A DNA stretch of 42,274 bases from CBDCZI01 sp965224495 (lineage in GTDB: Bacteria > Bacteroidota > Bacteroidia > Cytophagales > JAAEPT01): NCBI GenBank assembly GCA_965224495.1, contig CBDCZI010000024.1:1-42274 (forward strand), written 5' to 3'. Shown here piece by piece: positions 9,458 through 16,816 of the stretch. The notes under the pieces were generated by a model that was not told the origin of the DNA, made no database searches, and saw only the letters and a program-made list of their open reading frames with translations. How positions within the stretch are numbered: the first letter of the stretch is position 1; every line of letters begins with the position of its first letter. The position numbers and the translations under genes are program-made.

Positions 9458-10366
9458 TTATTTCGTAAATAACACTTGGTGCTCATTGAAGTAAATATTT
9501 CTTATGTTTTTATAATCCTCAACTTTAGGTGCTAACTCTACTGCCTTTTGGTAGCTTGATATGGCGTACATTGTCAATCCGTTGGAGTCATAGAAAGAGG
9601 CTAACATTAAATTCCCTATCGCTGTTTCTGTATCAACCGTGTTTTTTAAAATGTTTAATTCGTTGATGATAGAAACGGTACCTTGTTTGTCTAACAAAAA
9701 GAAGGGCTTAGAAGAAGTAGCGATACTTGAGTTAAGCGCCTGAACTTCGATAAAGTAAGGGGCATTTGTTGTTGCGTTTAGTTTACTGAGGTCTATTGTG
9801 ATATTATTCGTTGTTGTCGTTTTCGATAAAAGGGTATTTGCCTCATCAAATGTTTTGACTGAAACCTTGTATCCTTTTACATCATTCACTTTGTCCCAAT
9901 TCAATTTTACAGGTATGTTTTGTAACAACTTTACAATATTTTCAACGTTATCAGACGGCGCTTGTAAAATCACTTCAGAAGGACCTCTTGTGGTCGATGC
10001 CACATAGCTGTATTTCTTTTGATAATCACTTGCTGTATTTACTTTGTTTATAATGTAATCAGAGTATTTCCCAGTAAAAGAAGCTTGTTTCGTGTTAAAT
10101 TGTTGTGCTAATTTTGAGATTTTATATTTTCCTGCTTGTTTAATCTCTAATGTTTTTCCGCTGATATGAATTAATCCTAAATAAGCATTTGGACTTACTT
10201 GTAACACCGACCCACTGTTTAGTTTTATTCCAGAGACTACCTTTGTAGTTTTTCCTTTAGCGCTAATTGTACTTGTTCCTTGCGAAGTCAGCACCTTGAA
10301 TAAAGTGTTTTGTGCGTAAGATAGTGTGACAAATAAAAGAATGCTGATTGTAGTAAGTAGTTTCAT
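9458..10366 (-). CDS. Secreted FecR-like domain protein, paralogue 1
   Basis: 302 residues with the same plan as its downstream copy: signal peptide ending LSYAQ, FecR-like domain with TSQGTSTIS and IKLNSGSVLQV, a fibronectin-like middle (about 135-225) and the C-terminal YAISSYQKAVELAPKV TPR-like pair. FecR-type domains usually act in envelope signalling, but here there is no transmembrane helix, sigma factor or TonB receptor next to it. The ATG lies only 9 bases after the CHASE2 gene stop, so the two are surely co-transcribed. A partner role for the extracytoplasmic CHASE2 sensor is a reasonable inference. Confidence 0.75.
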   Translation of the reverse strand: MKLLTTISILLFVTLSYAQNTLFKVLTSQGTSTISAKGKTTKVVSGIKLNSGSVLQVSPNAYLGLIHISGKTLEIKQAGKYKISKLAQQFNTKQASFTGKYSDYIINKVNTASDYQKKYSYVASTTRGPSEVILQAPSDNVENIVKLLQNIPVKLNWDKVNDVKGYKVSVKTFDEANTLLSKTTTTNNITIDLSKLNATTNAPYFIEVQALNSSIATSSKPFFLLDKQGTVSIINELNILKNTVDTETAIGNLMLASFYDSNGLTMYAISSYQKAVELAPKVEDYKNIRNIYFNEHQVLFTK

Positions 10367-10375
10367 AAAATGTAT

Positions 10376-11701
10376 TTAGTCTTCGTTTATTATTTTTTTA
10401 CGTAATTTTTTGGCAATGTTAACGAATAAGCCATGGTATATTTCCATATAATCACCTGCAAGTAGTATAGCCCCCATATATATACCAGGAAAAGCCATTT
10501 TGTAATTGAAAGCGGCAAAAATAAAGCCAATTAAAAAGGTGATGATAATAACAATAAAGAAAGAAATTACTTTAGTTACGCCGTCGTACCAAATTTTGTG
10601 GTCGTTGTAAATAGGTCGGAAAGCAGCAAAAGTAAGGTAGGTAATTAAGAAACCAACGAGGTGACTCAGCCATTCTGGCATTTTACTTACATAACGCCCA
10701 TTAAGTATCATCGTGATAATATTGGCGTGAATAACCACACCATACATGTCAATAGAGGCTTTTCCTACGTATTTTTGATTAAAAGGAGTAAAGAATTTAT
10801 CGTGGTTGTCATTGACCTCATCAATTTGGTGACCTAAATAGCCCAATAAAACAATTTTGTTTTTAAACGTTTTTTTTAGTGCTTCAGGGTTGGTGAAATC
10901 ATCAGCGAATACTTCTCGGTAATCTTTACCTAAAAACAAAGGGAAGGTGTTTCGTTGTGAAAACTCAACAAAAAGGTTGCCACTGTAGTTGATGATTTCT
11001 TCAAATTTATTTCTTTCAATTATCTTTTGAGCCTTTTCTACATCGTATTCTTGAGCAACAGTAGTGGAGAAACAAGGTTTGTATGTACCGTCTTTTAGGT
11101 AAGATCCTGAAACAAAGGCTCTACATATTTTAAATTGTTCCAAATCATTTCCCTCATCAGCTAATGCCATATTAGCTATTCCATACTTAGCGTTTTCTGC
11201 AAATTTAGCAATGGGGCGTATGATAGAATCGTAGGTTTTTGTTTTAGGGTTAGCTCCTCCTGTGCCTTTGGATACTAAAACAACATTGCCTGCTTTTTTT
11301 ATAGCCTTAGCGAGTACATTGTCGGTTAGCGAATCTTTTTCTCTGTCAAATAAAACATCTACACCGATTACTTTTGGCGAATAAGCAGATATCGTAGAGA
11401 TTAAGTTAGCAATACCAGGGCGTTTTAAATCGCCAATATTAACAATGACTATATTAGTGTCAAGTTTTTGTTTACCATCTTTTACTCCTCTCAAATCATC
11501 ATTTTTACCTAAGTAAGAATAATTAATATCTGTGAATTGGACATCAGCAAAAGCTTCACCTATTGGGTCAAACACACTTAAGCTAATATTACTCAATAAA
11601 AAACCAAAGCAAAACAAACTTAATATCACGAGTATATTGTCGTAATGAAAAAGATTCTTCAAAGAGAAAATTTTACCAAGTAGTTTAAAAATTGATTTCA
11701 T
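10376..11701 (-). CDS. CHASE2-domain membrane sensor without an output domain
   Basis: 441 residues from the ATG at 11701 (MKSIFKLLGK). A longer frame upstream would run into the divergent aguB gene, so this start is preferred. A TM segment at about 22-42 is followed by a large extracytoplasmic CHASE2 domain (about 50-330, with VIVNIGDLKRPGIANLI, KVIGVDVLFDREKD and KNKIVLLGYLGHQIDEVN) and then two or three TM segments up to residue 430. The usual cytoplasmic output (cyclase, kinase) is absent: the protein stops about 12 residues after the last hydrophobic region. It leads an operon with two FecR-like secreted proteins. Function is likely extracellular sensing or an envelope complex; ligand unknown. 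Confidence 0.82.
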   Translation of the reverse strand: MKSIFKLLGKIFSLKNLFHYDNILVILSLFCFGFLLSNISLSVFDPIGEAFADVQFTDINYSYLGKNDDLRGVKDGKQKLDTNIVIVNIGDLKRPGIANLISTISAYSPKVIGVDVLFDREKDSLTDNVLAKAIKKAGNVVLVSKGTGGANPKTKTYDSIIRPIAKFAENAKYGIANMALADEGNDLEQFKICRAFVSGSYLKDGTYKPCFSTTVAQEYDVEKAQKIIERNKFEEIINYSGNLFVEFSQRNTFPLFLGKDYREVFADDFTNPEALKKTFKNKIVLLGYLGHQIDEVNDNHDKFFTPFNQKYVGKASIDMYGVVIHANIITMILNGRYVSKMPEWLSHLVGFLITYLTFAAFRPIYNDHKIWYDGVTKVISFFIVIIITFLIGFIFAAFNYKMAFPGIYMGAILLAGDYMEIYHGLFVNIAKKLRKKIINED

Positions 11702-11723
11702 AATGAAAAGCTTTGTATTTTTG
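11692..11723 (+). promoter_or_regulatory. Predicted aguB promoter (TTG-N21-TATTTTTG)
   Basis: TTG at 11692-11694 and TATTTTTG at 11716-11723, matching the Bacteroidetes -33/-7 pattern with a 21-base spacer. Transcription would start near 11729, giving a leader of about 30 bases before the aguB ATG at 11762. Confidence 0.6.
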
Positions 11724-11747
11724 TAGTGGTTTAGAAAATCACTACAA
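11721..11747. promoter_or_regulatory. Palindrome overlapping the aguB -7 element (possible operator or leader hairpin)
   Basis: TTGTAGTGGTTT and AAATCACTACAA are complementary (one G-T pair) around a 3-base loop. The left arm begins inside the TATTTTTG box, and the whole palindrome lies in the 60-base gap shared with the divergent CHASE2 gene. Position suits a repressor site, or an RNA hairpin at the start of the aguB message. Confidence 0.45.
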
Positions 11748-11761
11748 TTTACTAAATAGTT

Positions 11762-12652
11762 ATGGAACAGAAACCTAAAGATACAACAACTTTGCGAGTT
11801 GGACTTATTCAACAGAAAAATACGGATAGTATTGAAGTTAATTTTGAGAGAACAATTAATAAGATAAATGAGCTTTCAGCCAAAGGAGTGCAGGTGATTT
11901 GTTTGCAGGAGTTGTTTTTGTCACTTTATTTCTGTGAAACCGCTGATGAAAATAATTTTGATTTAGCAGAGCCAATACCAGGTTTGACGACAGATATCTT
12001 GTCTGATTTGGCAAAAAAAAACAATGTGGTGCTCATCGCTTCACTTTTTGAAGACCGTACCAAAGGAATTTACCACAACTCGACCGTTGTGATTGATGCT
12101 GATGGTAAGTATTTGGGAAAATACCGAAAAACACATATTCCTGATGACCCTGGGTTTTACGAGAAATATTATTTTACACCAGGAGATGAAAATTACCAAG
12201 TTTTTCATACTGCTTATGGCAAATTAGGGATTTTGACTTGTTGGGACCAATGGTTTCCTGAACCAGCGAGAATAATGGCACTAAAAGGAGCTGACCTTAT
12301 TTTGTATCCGTCAGCTATTGGTTGGGAATTGGGAACAACGCCAGAAGTCAATGAAGAAGAATACGATGCTTGGCAAACAGTACAAAGAGGACATGCTATC
12401 GCAAATGGCATTCCTGTGATGGCGGTAAACCGTGTCGGGATAGAAGGAGCGACTAATTTTTGGGGTGGTTCTTTTGCTTGTAACGCATTCGGGAAATTGT
12501 TGTACCAAGCCTCGCATATCGACGATGATACGTATTATGTTGATTTCGATTTGACTGAAACATTAAAATACCGTAGAAGATGGCCGTTTTTTAGAGACCG
12601 AAGAATGGACACTTACAAACCCATTTTACAACGGTATATAGAAGAAAAATAA
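11762..12652 (+). CDS. aguB: N-carbamoylputrescine amidase (nitrilase family)
   Basis: 296 residues. The nitrilase triad is visible: Glu50 in CLQELF, Lys123 in YRKTHIP and Cys160 in LTCWDQWFPEPAR. The CWDQWFPE context and length are those of AguB, which hydrolyses N-carbamoylputrescine to putrescine, CO2 and ammonia. The next gene is agmatine deiminase, which makes that substrate, so the pair forms the agmatine route to putrescine. Arginine decarboxylase is not in the window. A predicted promoter and a palindrome lie just upstream. Confidence 0.93.
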   Translation: MEQKPKDTTTLRVGLIQQKNTDSIEVNFERTINKINELSAKGVQVICLQELFLSLYFCETADENNFDLAEPIPGLTTDILSDLAKKNNVVLIASLFEDRTKGIYHNSTVVIDADGKYLGKYRKTHIPDDPGFYEKYYFTPGDENYQVFHTAYGKLGILTCWDQWFPEPARIMALKGADLILYPSAIGWELGTTPEVNEEEYDAWQTVQRGHAIANGIPVMAVNRVGIEGATNFWGGSFACNAFGKLLYQASHIDDDTYYVDFDLTETLKYRRRWPFFRDRRMDTYKPILQRYIEEK

Positions 12653-12663
12653 CTCCAAAGATT

Positions 12664-12701
12664 CCCCTCCTTTTTTCAAGGAGGGGCTAGGGGTGGTGAG
12701 G
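12664..12701 (+). repeat. REP-like hairpin element
   Basis: CCCCTCCTT (12664-12672) and AAGGAGGGG (12678-12686) form a perfect 9-bp hairpin with a 5-base loop, followed by the tail CTAGGGGTGGTGAGG. Hairpins of this form with a GGGG-rich tail are, to my knowledge, dispersed in many Bacteroidetes genomes. It lies between aguB and aguA; no mobile-element gene is near. Confidence 0.6.
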
Positions 12702-12773
12702 TTACAAATAAATAACATTTGTATTACAAAAAAGTGGCTAAGAAATAAATTAGGTTATACTGAAAAGTACGTT

Positions 12774-13826
12774 TTGGAAGAGGAATTAAAGAATACTACG
12801 AGTGAGAATTATTGGTTGCCAGCCGAATGGCATCCACATAAAGCGACGTGGTTGAGTTGGTTGCATAACGAAGAAACGTGGCCGAAATCTATTTTAGAAA
12901 AAGCCTTACCAAACTACATTGAGTTTATTTATTACTTGGCTTTGGATGAGCAAGTTTGTATTAATGTTTTACCTAATACAACCGAAGCAATCACAACTTT
13001 ATTAAGGAGTGGAGGTGTTAATTTAGCGCATGTGAAATTGTACGAGCATACGACTAATGACAGTTGGTGTCGTGACCACGGTCCTGATTTTTTGTTGCAT
13101 AAAACAAAAAAAGAAAAGTTGATTTTAGATTGGGAATACAATTGTTGGGGCGAAAAATACCCACCGTTTACTTCTGATAATCAAATACCATTAAAGATTG
13201 CTGATACATTAGGTTTGGGTAATATAAGTATTCTAATGGTGTTAGAGGGTGGTTCTTTTGACGTAAATGGCGAAGGCGTTCTTTTGACAACAAAGTCTTG
13301 TCTGTTAAATAAGAATAGAAACCCGACTTTTTCACAAGAAAAAATTGAAACTTATTTAAAGAGACATTTAAACCAGAAAGAAGTTATTTGGTTAGAAGAA
13401 GGGATAATTGGAGATGATACTGATGGGCATATCGACGATATTGCTCGTTTTGTTTCGTCTAATAAGATAGTGGTAGCTACAACAGATAAAGGAAATGAGA
13501 ATTTTGAAGTTTTAGAACGAAACAAAACATTTCTTCAAGAAAATTATGGCAATCGCTTTGAAATAATAGAGTTGCCAATGCCTCAAAAAATAGAAATAGA
13601 TGGAATAATAGTTCCTGCGAGTTATACAAATTTTTATATTGCCAATAATAAAGTAATAGTTCCTATCTTTGGAGAAGCAAACGATGAAAAAGCATTAGCG
13701 ATTTTAGCAAAATGTTTTCCTGAAAGACAAATTGTAGGTATAGACTCTTCTGTAATAATCTATGGGTTAGGGAGTTTTCATTGCCTAAGTAAGCAGGAGC
13801 CTCAATGGATTAAACACGAAGTGTAA
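12774..13826 (+). CDS. aguA: Agmatine deiminase
   Basis: Hydrolyses agmatine to N-carbamoylputrescine and ammonia, feeding AguB. Seen motifs: PAEWHPHKATWLSW at the N-terminus, WCRDHGP, LEGGSFDVNGEG, GDDTDGHIDD and the C-terminal catalytic Cys in GLGSFHCLSKQEP (the family usually has Thr where Ser follows the Leu). No ATG is available. The frame is open back to GTG at 12693, which sits inside the REP-like tail; TTG at 12774 starts just before the conserved region and gives 350 residues, so it is preferred with modest confidence. A short palindrome (13818-13832) spans the stop codon. Confidence 0.9.
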   Translation: MEEELKNTTSENYWLPAEWHPHKATWLSWLHNEETWPKSILEKALPNYIEFIYYLALDEQVCINVLPNTTEAITTLLRSGGVNLAHVKLYEHTTNDSWCRDHGPDFLLHKTKKEKLILDWEYNCWGEKYPPFTSDNQIPLKIADTLGLGNISILMVLEGGSFDVNGEGVLLTTKSCLLNKNRNPTFSQEKIETYLKRHLNQKEVIWLEEGIIGDDTDGHIDDIARFVSSNKIVVATTDKGNENFEVLERNKTFLQENYGNRFEIIELPMPQKIEIDGIIVPASYTNFYIANNKVIVPIFGEANDEKALAILAKCFPERQIVGIDSSVIIYGLGSFHCLSKQEPQWIKHEV

Positions 13827-13847
13827 CACTTCATAAAACGGTATAAG

Positions 13848-14642
13848 ATGAAACAATATTTAGATTTAGCAAAATTGATAATGGAGACAGGTACGGACAA
13901 AGAAGACCGTACAGGAACAGGGACTCGCAGTATTTTTGGGCATCAAATGCGTTTTGATTTATCTAAAGGGTTTCCTTGTATCACCACCAAAAAGCTACAT
14001 TTAAGCTCGATAATCCACGAGTTGATTTGGTTTTTGTCGGGAGATACCAATATTAAATATTTAAAAGAGAATAAAGTGCGAATTTGGGATGCATGGGCAG
14101 ATGAAAATGGCGATTTAGGACCTGTTTATGGTTTTCAATGGCGTTCGTGGCCAACACCAAACGGAGGAGAAGTTGATCAGATTTCTAAAGTGATAGACCA
14201 GATAAAAAACTCACCAGATTCGAGAAGAATTATTGTGAGTGGTTGGAATGTTCCTTTTATCGACGAGATGGCATTGCCACCTTGCCACACGTTGTTTCAG
14301 TTTTATGTTGCCGATGGTAAACTCTCGTGTCAGCTGTACCAACGAAGTGCTGATTTATTTTTAGGAGTACCTTTTAATATCGCTTCGTATGCGTTATTAA
14401 CGATGATGATGGCACAAGTTTGTGGGTTAGAACCAGGCGATTTTGTGCACACGTTTGGAGACGTTCATATTTACAAAAATCATTTTGAACAAATGGAATT
14501 GCAAATGTCTCGTGATACCAAAGAGTTGCCGACAATGACAATCAACCCAGAGGTGAAAGATATCTTTGCCTTTAAGTTTGAAGATTTTGAGTTGAAGAAT
14601 TACGAACCGCATCCGCATATAAAAGGAAAAGTAGCGGTTTAG
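13848..14642 (+). CDS. thyA: Thymidylate synthase
   Basis: 264 residues, the same length as the E. coli enzyme. It methylates dUMP to dTMP with methylenetetrahydrofolate. The catalytic Cys146 is in LPPCHTLFQF, the phosphate-binding arginines are in EDRTGTGT (Arg21) and DSRRII (Arg126/127), and QRSADLFLGVPFNIASY and HIYKNH are present. It lies 21 bases after aguA. Dihydrofolate reductase, a frequent neighbour, is not in the window. Confidence 0.97.
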   Translation: MKQYLDLAKLIMETGTDKEDRTGTGTRSIFGHQMRFDLSKGFPCITTKKLHLSSIIHELIWFLSGDTNIKYLKENKVRIWDAWADENGDLGPVYGFQWRSWPTPNGGEVDQISKVIDQIKNSPDSRRIIVSGWNVPFIDEMALPPCHTLFQFYVADGKLSCQLYQRSADLFLGVPFNIASYALLTMMMAQVCGLEPGDFVHTFGDVHIYKNHFEQMELQMSRDTKELPTMTINPEVKDIFAFKFEDFELKNYEPHPHIKGKVAV

Positions 14643-14657
14643 TGTTAATGTGCGACT

Positions 14658-14901
14658 ATGAATTTTAACGAATTATTCGAATCAATATATAGCCAAAACC
14701 TTCATCAAGAACCAAGGGAATTCGTTGAGCATTACGAACATAACCGAACATAACCGAATATTAATCGAAGGGCAAAATATTTCTAATAATAATATTATTT
14801 ACGATAGGGTAACCCGTCTAACAAGGTGTGTGTTAAAATTAAAAAAAGACAAAGTTAACTGTACTCTAAAAAGGGAGGGGTTTTATAACTGTGTGGTATG
14901 A
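14658..14901 (+). pseudogene. Small gene broken by a 10-bp tandem duplication, unknown function
   Basis: An ATG at 14658 opens a frame (MNFNELFESIYSQNLHQEPR) that stops after about 33 codons. The stop falls in a perfect 10-bp tandem duplication at 14735-14754. With one copy removed, the frame continues to a TGA at 14899-14901, giving 77 residues, and this stop overlaps the ATG of the next gene as ATGA. The restored length, the in-frame fit and the coupling argue that this was a real gene. No family is recognised; the C-terminal part is basic (KLKKDKVNCTLKREG). Confidence 0.5.
14735..14754. repeat. Perfect 10-bp tandem duplication
   Basis: CGAACATAAC occurs twice head to tail (14735-14744, 14745-14754) and is followed by a partial third CGAA. 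Ten bases is not a multiple of three, so it shifts the reading frame of the small gene that spans it. Confidence 0.9.
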
Positions 14902-15314
14902 TTAGAATAAATATAACAAATAAATTCTATTTAATACTTTTGATAACTTTTCTCATTTCCTGTCAAGGGCAGTTCAGTGAGTTAAATAATGAAAAGAATA
15001 ATTTATTAATGAAGTCATCTAAAGAATTTATAACAGAAGATGGTGGTCATATAGATGAGGAATATGGTTCTACTCAGGAGTTTGAAAAGCAGAATTTCAA
15101 AATTAGATACTTAATCGACACTATTTATGTCGAAACAGTTCAATATGTCAATGCGTGCGGTGATGCTAAAGCATGGATTGAATTAAATGGAGATTCATTA
15201 ATATTATCAACTAAAGAACAAGCAGAAGAACTTTGTGCATCTGCCAGCTGGTACAAATATGAGTATTGGATAAAAAACCCTAAAAATAGAAAGTTTATAA
15301 TTCGACAAAAATAA
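14898..15314 (+). CDS. Hypothetical lipoprotein
   Basis: 138 residues. N-terminal MIRINITNKFYLILLITF is a lipoprotein signal with lipobox LISC (Cys22). The mature part is about 115 residues, acidic to neutral, with two later cysteines (YVNACGDA and ELCASA) that could pair. No family is recognised. The ATG overlaps the stop of the preceding broken small gene (ATGA), so they were probably translated together. Confidence 0.65.
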   Translation: MIRINITNKFYLILLITFLISCQGQFSELNNEKNNLLMKSSKEFITEDGGHIDEEYGSTQEFEKQNFKIRYLIDTIYVETVQYVNACGDAKAWIELNGDSLILSTKEQAEELCASASWYKYEYWIKNPKNRKFIIRQK

Positions 15315-15402
15315 AACTACTACAGCCACCAGTATGTAAAACTGTATAGCCGGGTTCATCGGTTAGCGTGAGTTTAGTCCTTGTGGTAAGAATGGGGAAT
15401 TA

Positions 15403-15443
15403 CAGGTTTACTCGTTAGAAAATAAAACTTACGAGGAAACCTG
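15403..15443. repeat. Imperfect inverted repeat in the 15315-15637 gap
   Basis: CAGGTTTACTCGT (15403-15415) pairs with ACGAGGAAACCTG (15431-15443) with one mismatch and a 15-base loop. The rest of the gap up to the rpmE2 terminator shows no believable gene. The hairpin could end transcription of the lipoprotein gene, but no T run follows. Confidence 0.4.
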
Positions 15444-15580
15444 CTATTTTCTTAGCTATAAACCGTTTCTTTTGTTGTTCATAAACCAACGACGAGGTTC
15501 TACAGAGGCTGTCAGGATAAACCCTAAAATAGGTAATTGATTCTTTTAGATAACTAACCTTATTTGATTTGAAAGCATAA

Positions 15581-15615
15581 AAAAAGACCTTACTATTTAA
15601 TAGTAAGGTCTTTTT
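15581..15615 (-). terminator. Intrinsic terminator of rpmE2
   Basis: AAAAAGACCTTACTATT (15581-15597) and AATAGTAAGGTCTTTTT (15599-15615) are perfectly complementary. It lies 22 bases after the rpmE2 stop, with T runs on both strands, so it may work in both directions. Confidence 0.85.
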
Positions 15616-15637
15616 GATAAGTAAATAATTCGGTGAA

Positions 15638-15883
15638 TTATTTCTTTTTGTATCTCTGATTAAATTTATCAATTCTACCTGCTGTATCCAAGAACATTTT
15701 CTTCCCTGTGTAGTGAGGGTGAGACGCAGATGAAATTTCAATTTTGATTAATGGGTATTCGTTTCCGTCTTCCCATTTCATTGTTTCGTCTGAAGTTAAC
15801 GTTGAACGAGTTAAGAATGAAGTTTCACTCGTAGTATCGTAAAAGATCACAGCTTCGTATTTCGGATGTATGTCTTTTTTCAT
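15638..15883 (-). CDS. rpmE2: 50S ribosomal protein L31 type B
   Basis: 81 residues, starting MKKDIHPKYEAVIFYDTTS and containing SASHPHYTGKKMFLDTAGR and FNQRYKKK, all typical of type B L31. It lacks the zinc-binding CxxC pairs of the other L31 form, so it does not need zinc. It is a single-gene unit with its own predicted promoter and a strong terminator. Confidence 0.96.
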   Translation of the reverse strand: MKKDIHPKYEAVIFYDTTSETSFLTRSTLTSDETMKWEDGNEYPLIKIEISSASHPHYTGKKMFLDTAGRIDKFNQRYKKK

Positions 15884-15930
15884 AGCTATTTTTATTTAAT
15901 GTATTTCTCTATTATCCCTAAAAAGGAATG

Positions 15931-15962
15931 CAAATATAATTCAAATTATTAAGAGTAACCAA
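15931..15962 (-). promoter_or_regulatory. Predicted rpmE2 promoter (TTG-N21-TATATTTG)
   Basis: On the minus strand TTG (15962-15960), a 21-base spacer and TATATTTG (15938-15931) match the Bacteroidetes consensus. Transcription would start near 15925, about 40 bases before the ATG. Confidence 0.6.
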
Positions 15963-16064
15963 CTATTGTATAAGGAATATTAATCTTTTTCTGAAAGTGA
16001 AAGAATAGCGTAACGATATGTAGTGCTGGTGCGATGAAAAGGATAAAAAGATTATCTTTACGGT

Positions 16065-16574
16065 ATGAATGAAAGAGTACAGCTATTAGATAAGAAACAG
16101 ACGATACAGAAGATTCGTCGTATTGCTCACGAGATTTTGGAACAAAATTTTAAAGAGGAAGAAATCGTTTTTGTTGGTATCGTGGATTTGGGTTATGTCT
16201 TTGCTGAGATGTTAGAAGGCTTCTTTAAAGAAATATCTTCTATACCTACTCGTTTGGTTAAAATAGAGTTAGACAAATTGGCTCCGTTGCAAAGTGAGAT
16301 TATTTTGGAATGTGAGTTGTCGAGCTTAAAAAACAAAGTGGTTATTTTGACTGATGATGTATTGAATACAGGAAGAACATTGGCTTATAGTTTAAAACCA
16401 TTTTTGAATGTAGAAATCAAGAAGTTACAGACGGCGGTGATTGTTAATCGTGGGTACAGTACGTTTCCTATTGGGGCTGATTATGTGGGGTATTCTTTGT
16501 CCACAAGTATTCAAGAGACAATAACTGTTGAACTTTCGGATGATGATGATGATACAGCGGTGTATTTAGAGTAG
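16065..16574 (+). CDS. Phosphoribosyltransferase-fold protein (PyrR-like)
   Basis: 169 residues. The PRPP-binding loop is visible as VVILTDDVLNTGRTLAYSL (about 110-128), and VGIVDLGYVFAEML and YVGYSLSTSIQE also fit the type I PRTase/PyrR fold. Such proteins bind PRPP and a pyrimidine or purine base; regulation of pyr genes versus salvage cannot be decided here. A poly-Asp stretch (DDDDD) near the C-terminus is unusual. A TATCTTTA box at 16053-16060, only 4 bases before the ATG, resembles a -7 element, but no good -33 is seen. Confidence 0.8.
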   Translation: MNERVQLLDKKQTIQKIRRIAHEILEQNFKEEEIVFVGIVDLGYVFAEMLEGFFKEISSIPTRLVKIELDKLAPLQSEIILECELSSLKNKVVILTDDVLNTGRTLAYSLKPFLNVEIKKLQTAVIVNRGYSTFPIGADYVGYSLSTSIQETITVELSDDDDDTAVYLE

Positions 16575-16641
16575 TTTATTTGGCGTATTGGTTGGGGTAA
16601 ATAGAATGATGTTGCTACTACACTTTTTCGGGTTTCGGAGA

Positions 16642-16792
16642 CGCAAAAGGGATAGAGACGGCATCCTTTTGGTCTTAGCCTAACTGCTGTGTTCTTCCGT
16701 AATATTTGGTGGTTTATAGAGAACGATATAAAACAGGTTATAGCAGACCAAAAGATACAGTCGAAAGCCCGACCCGAAGGGATTTGCCCAAA
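16642..16792 (-). repeat. Interspersed intergenic element, copy B
   Basis: Read on the minus strand from 16792: TTTGGGC, then CGGGTCGGGCTTTCGACTGT (16776-16757), ATCTTTTGGTC and, after about 70 bases, GACCAAAAGGATGCCGTCTC followed by TATCCC (down to about 16650). The TTTTGGTC and GACCAAAA modules pair. It fills the gap between the phosphoribosyltransferase and fabF genes, so any fabF promoter must lie in or just after it. Confidence 0.65.
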
Positions 16793-16816
16793 TTATTTAG
16801 TGTATAAAAAGAAGAA

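Noticed and set aside
15415..15741. Leftward 108-codon frame overlapping the rpmE2 3' end
   Set aside because: It reads through the rpmE2 coding region and terminator in another frame and has low-complexity content.
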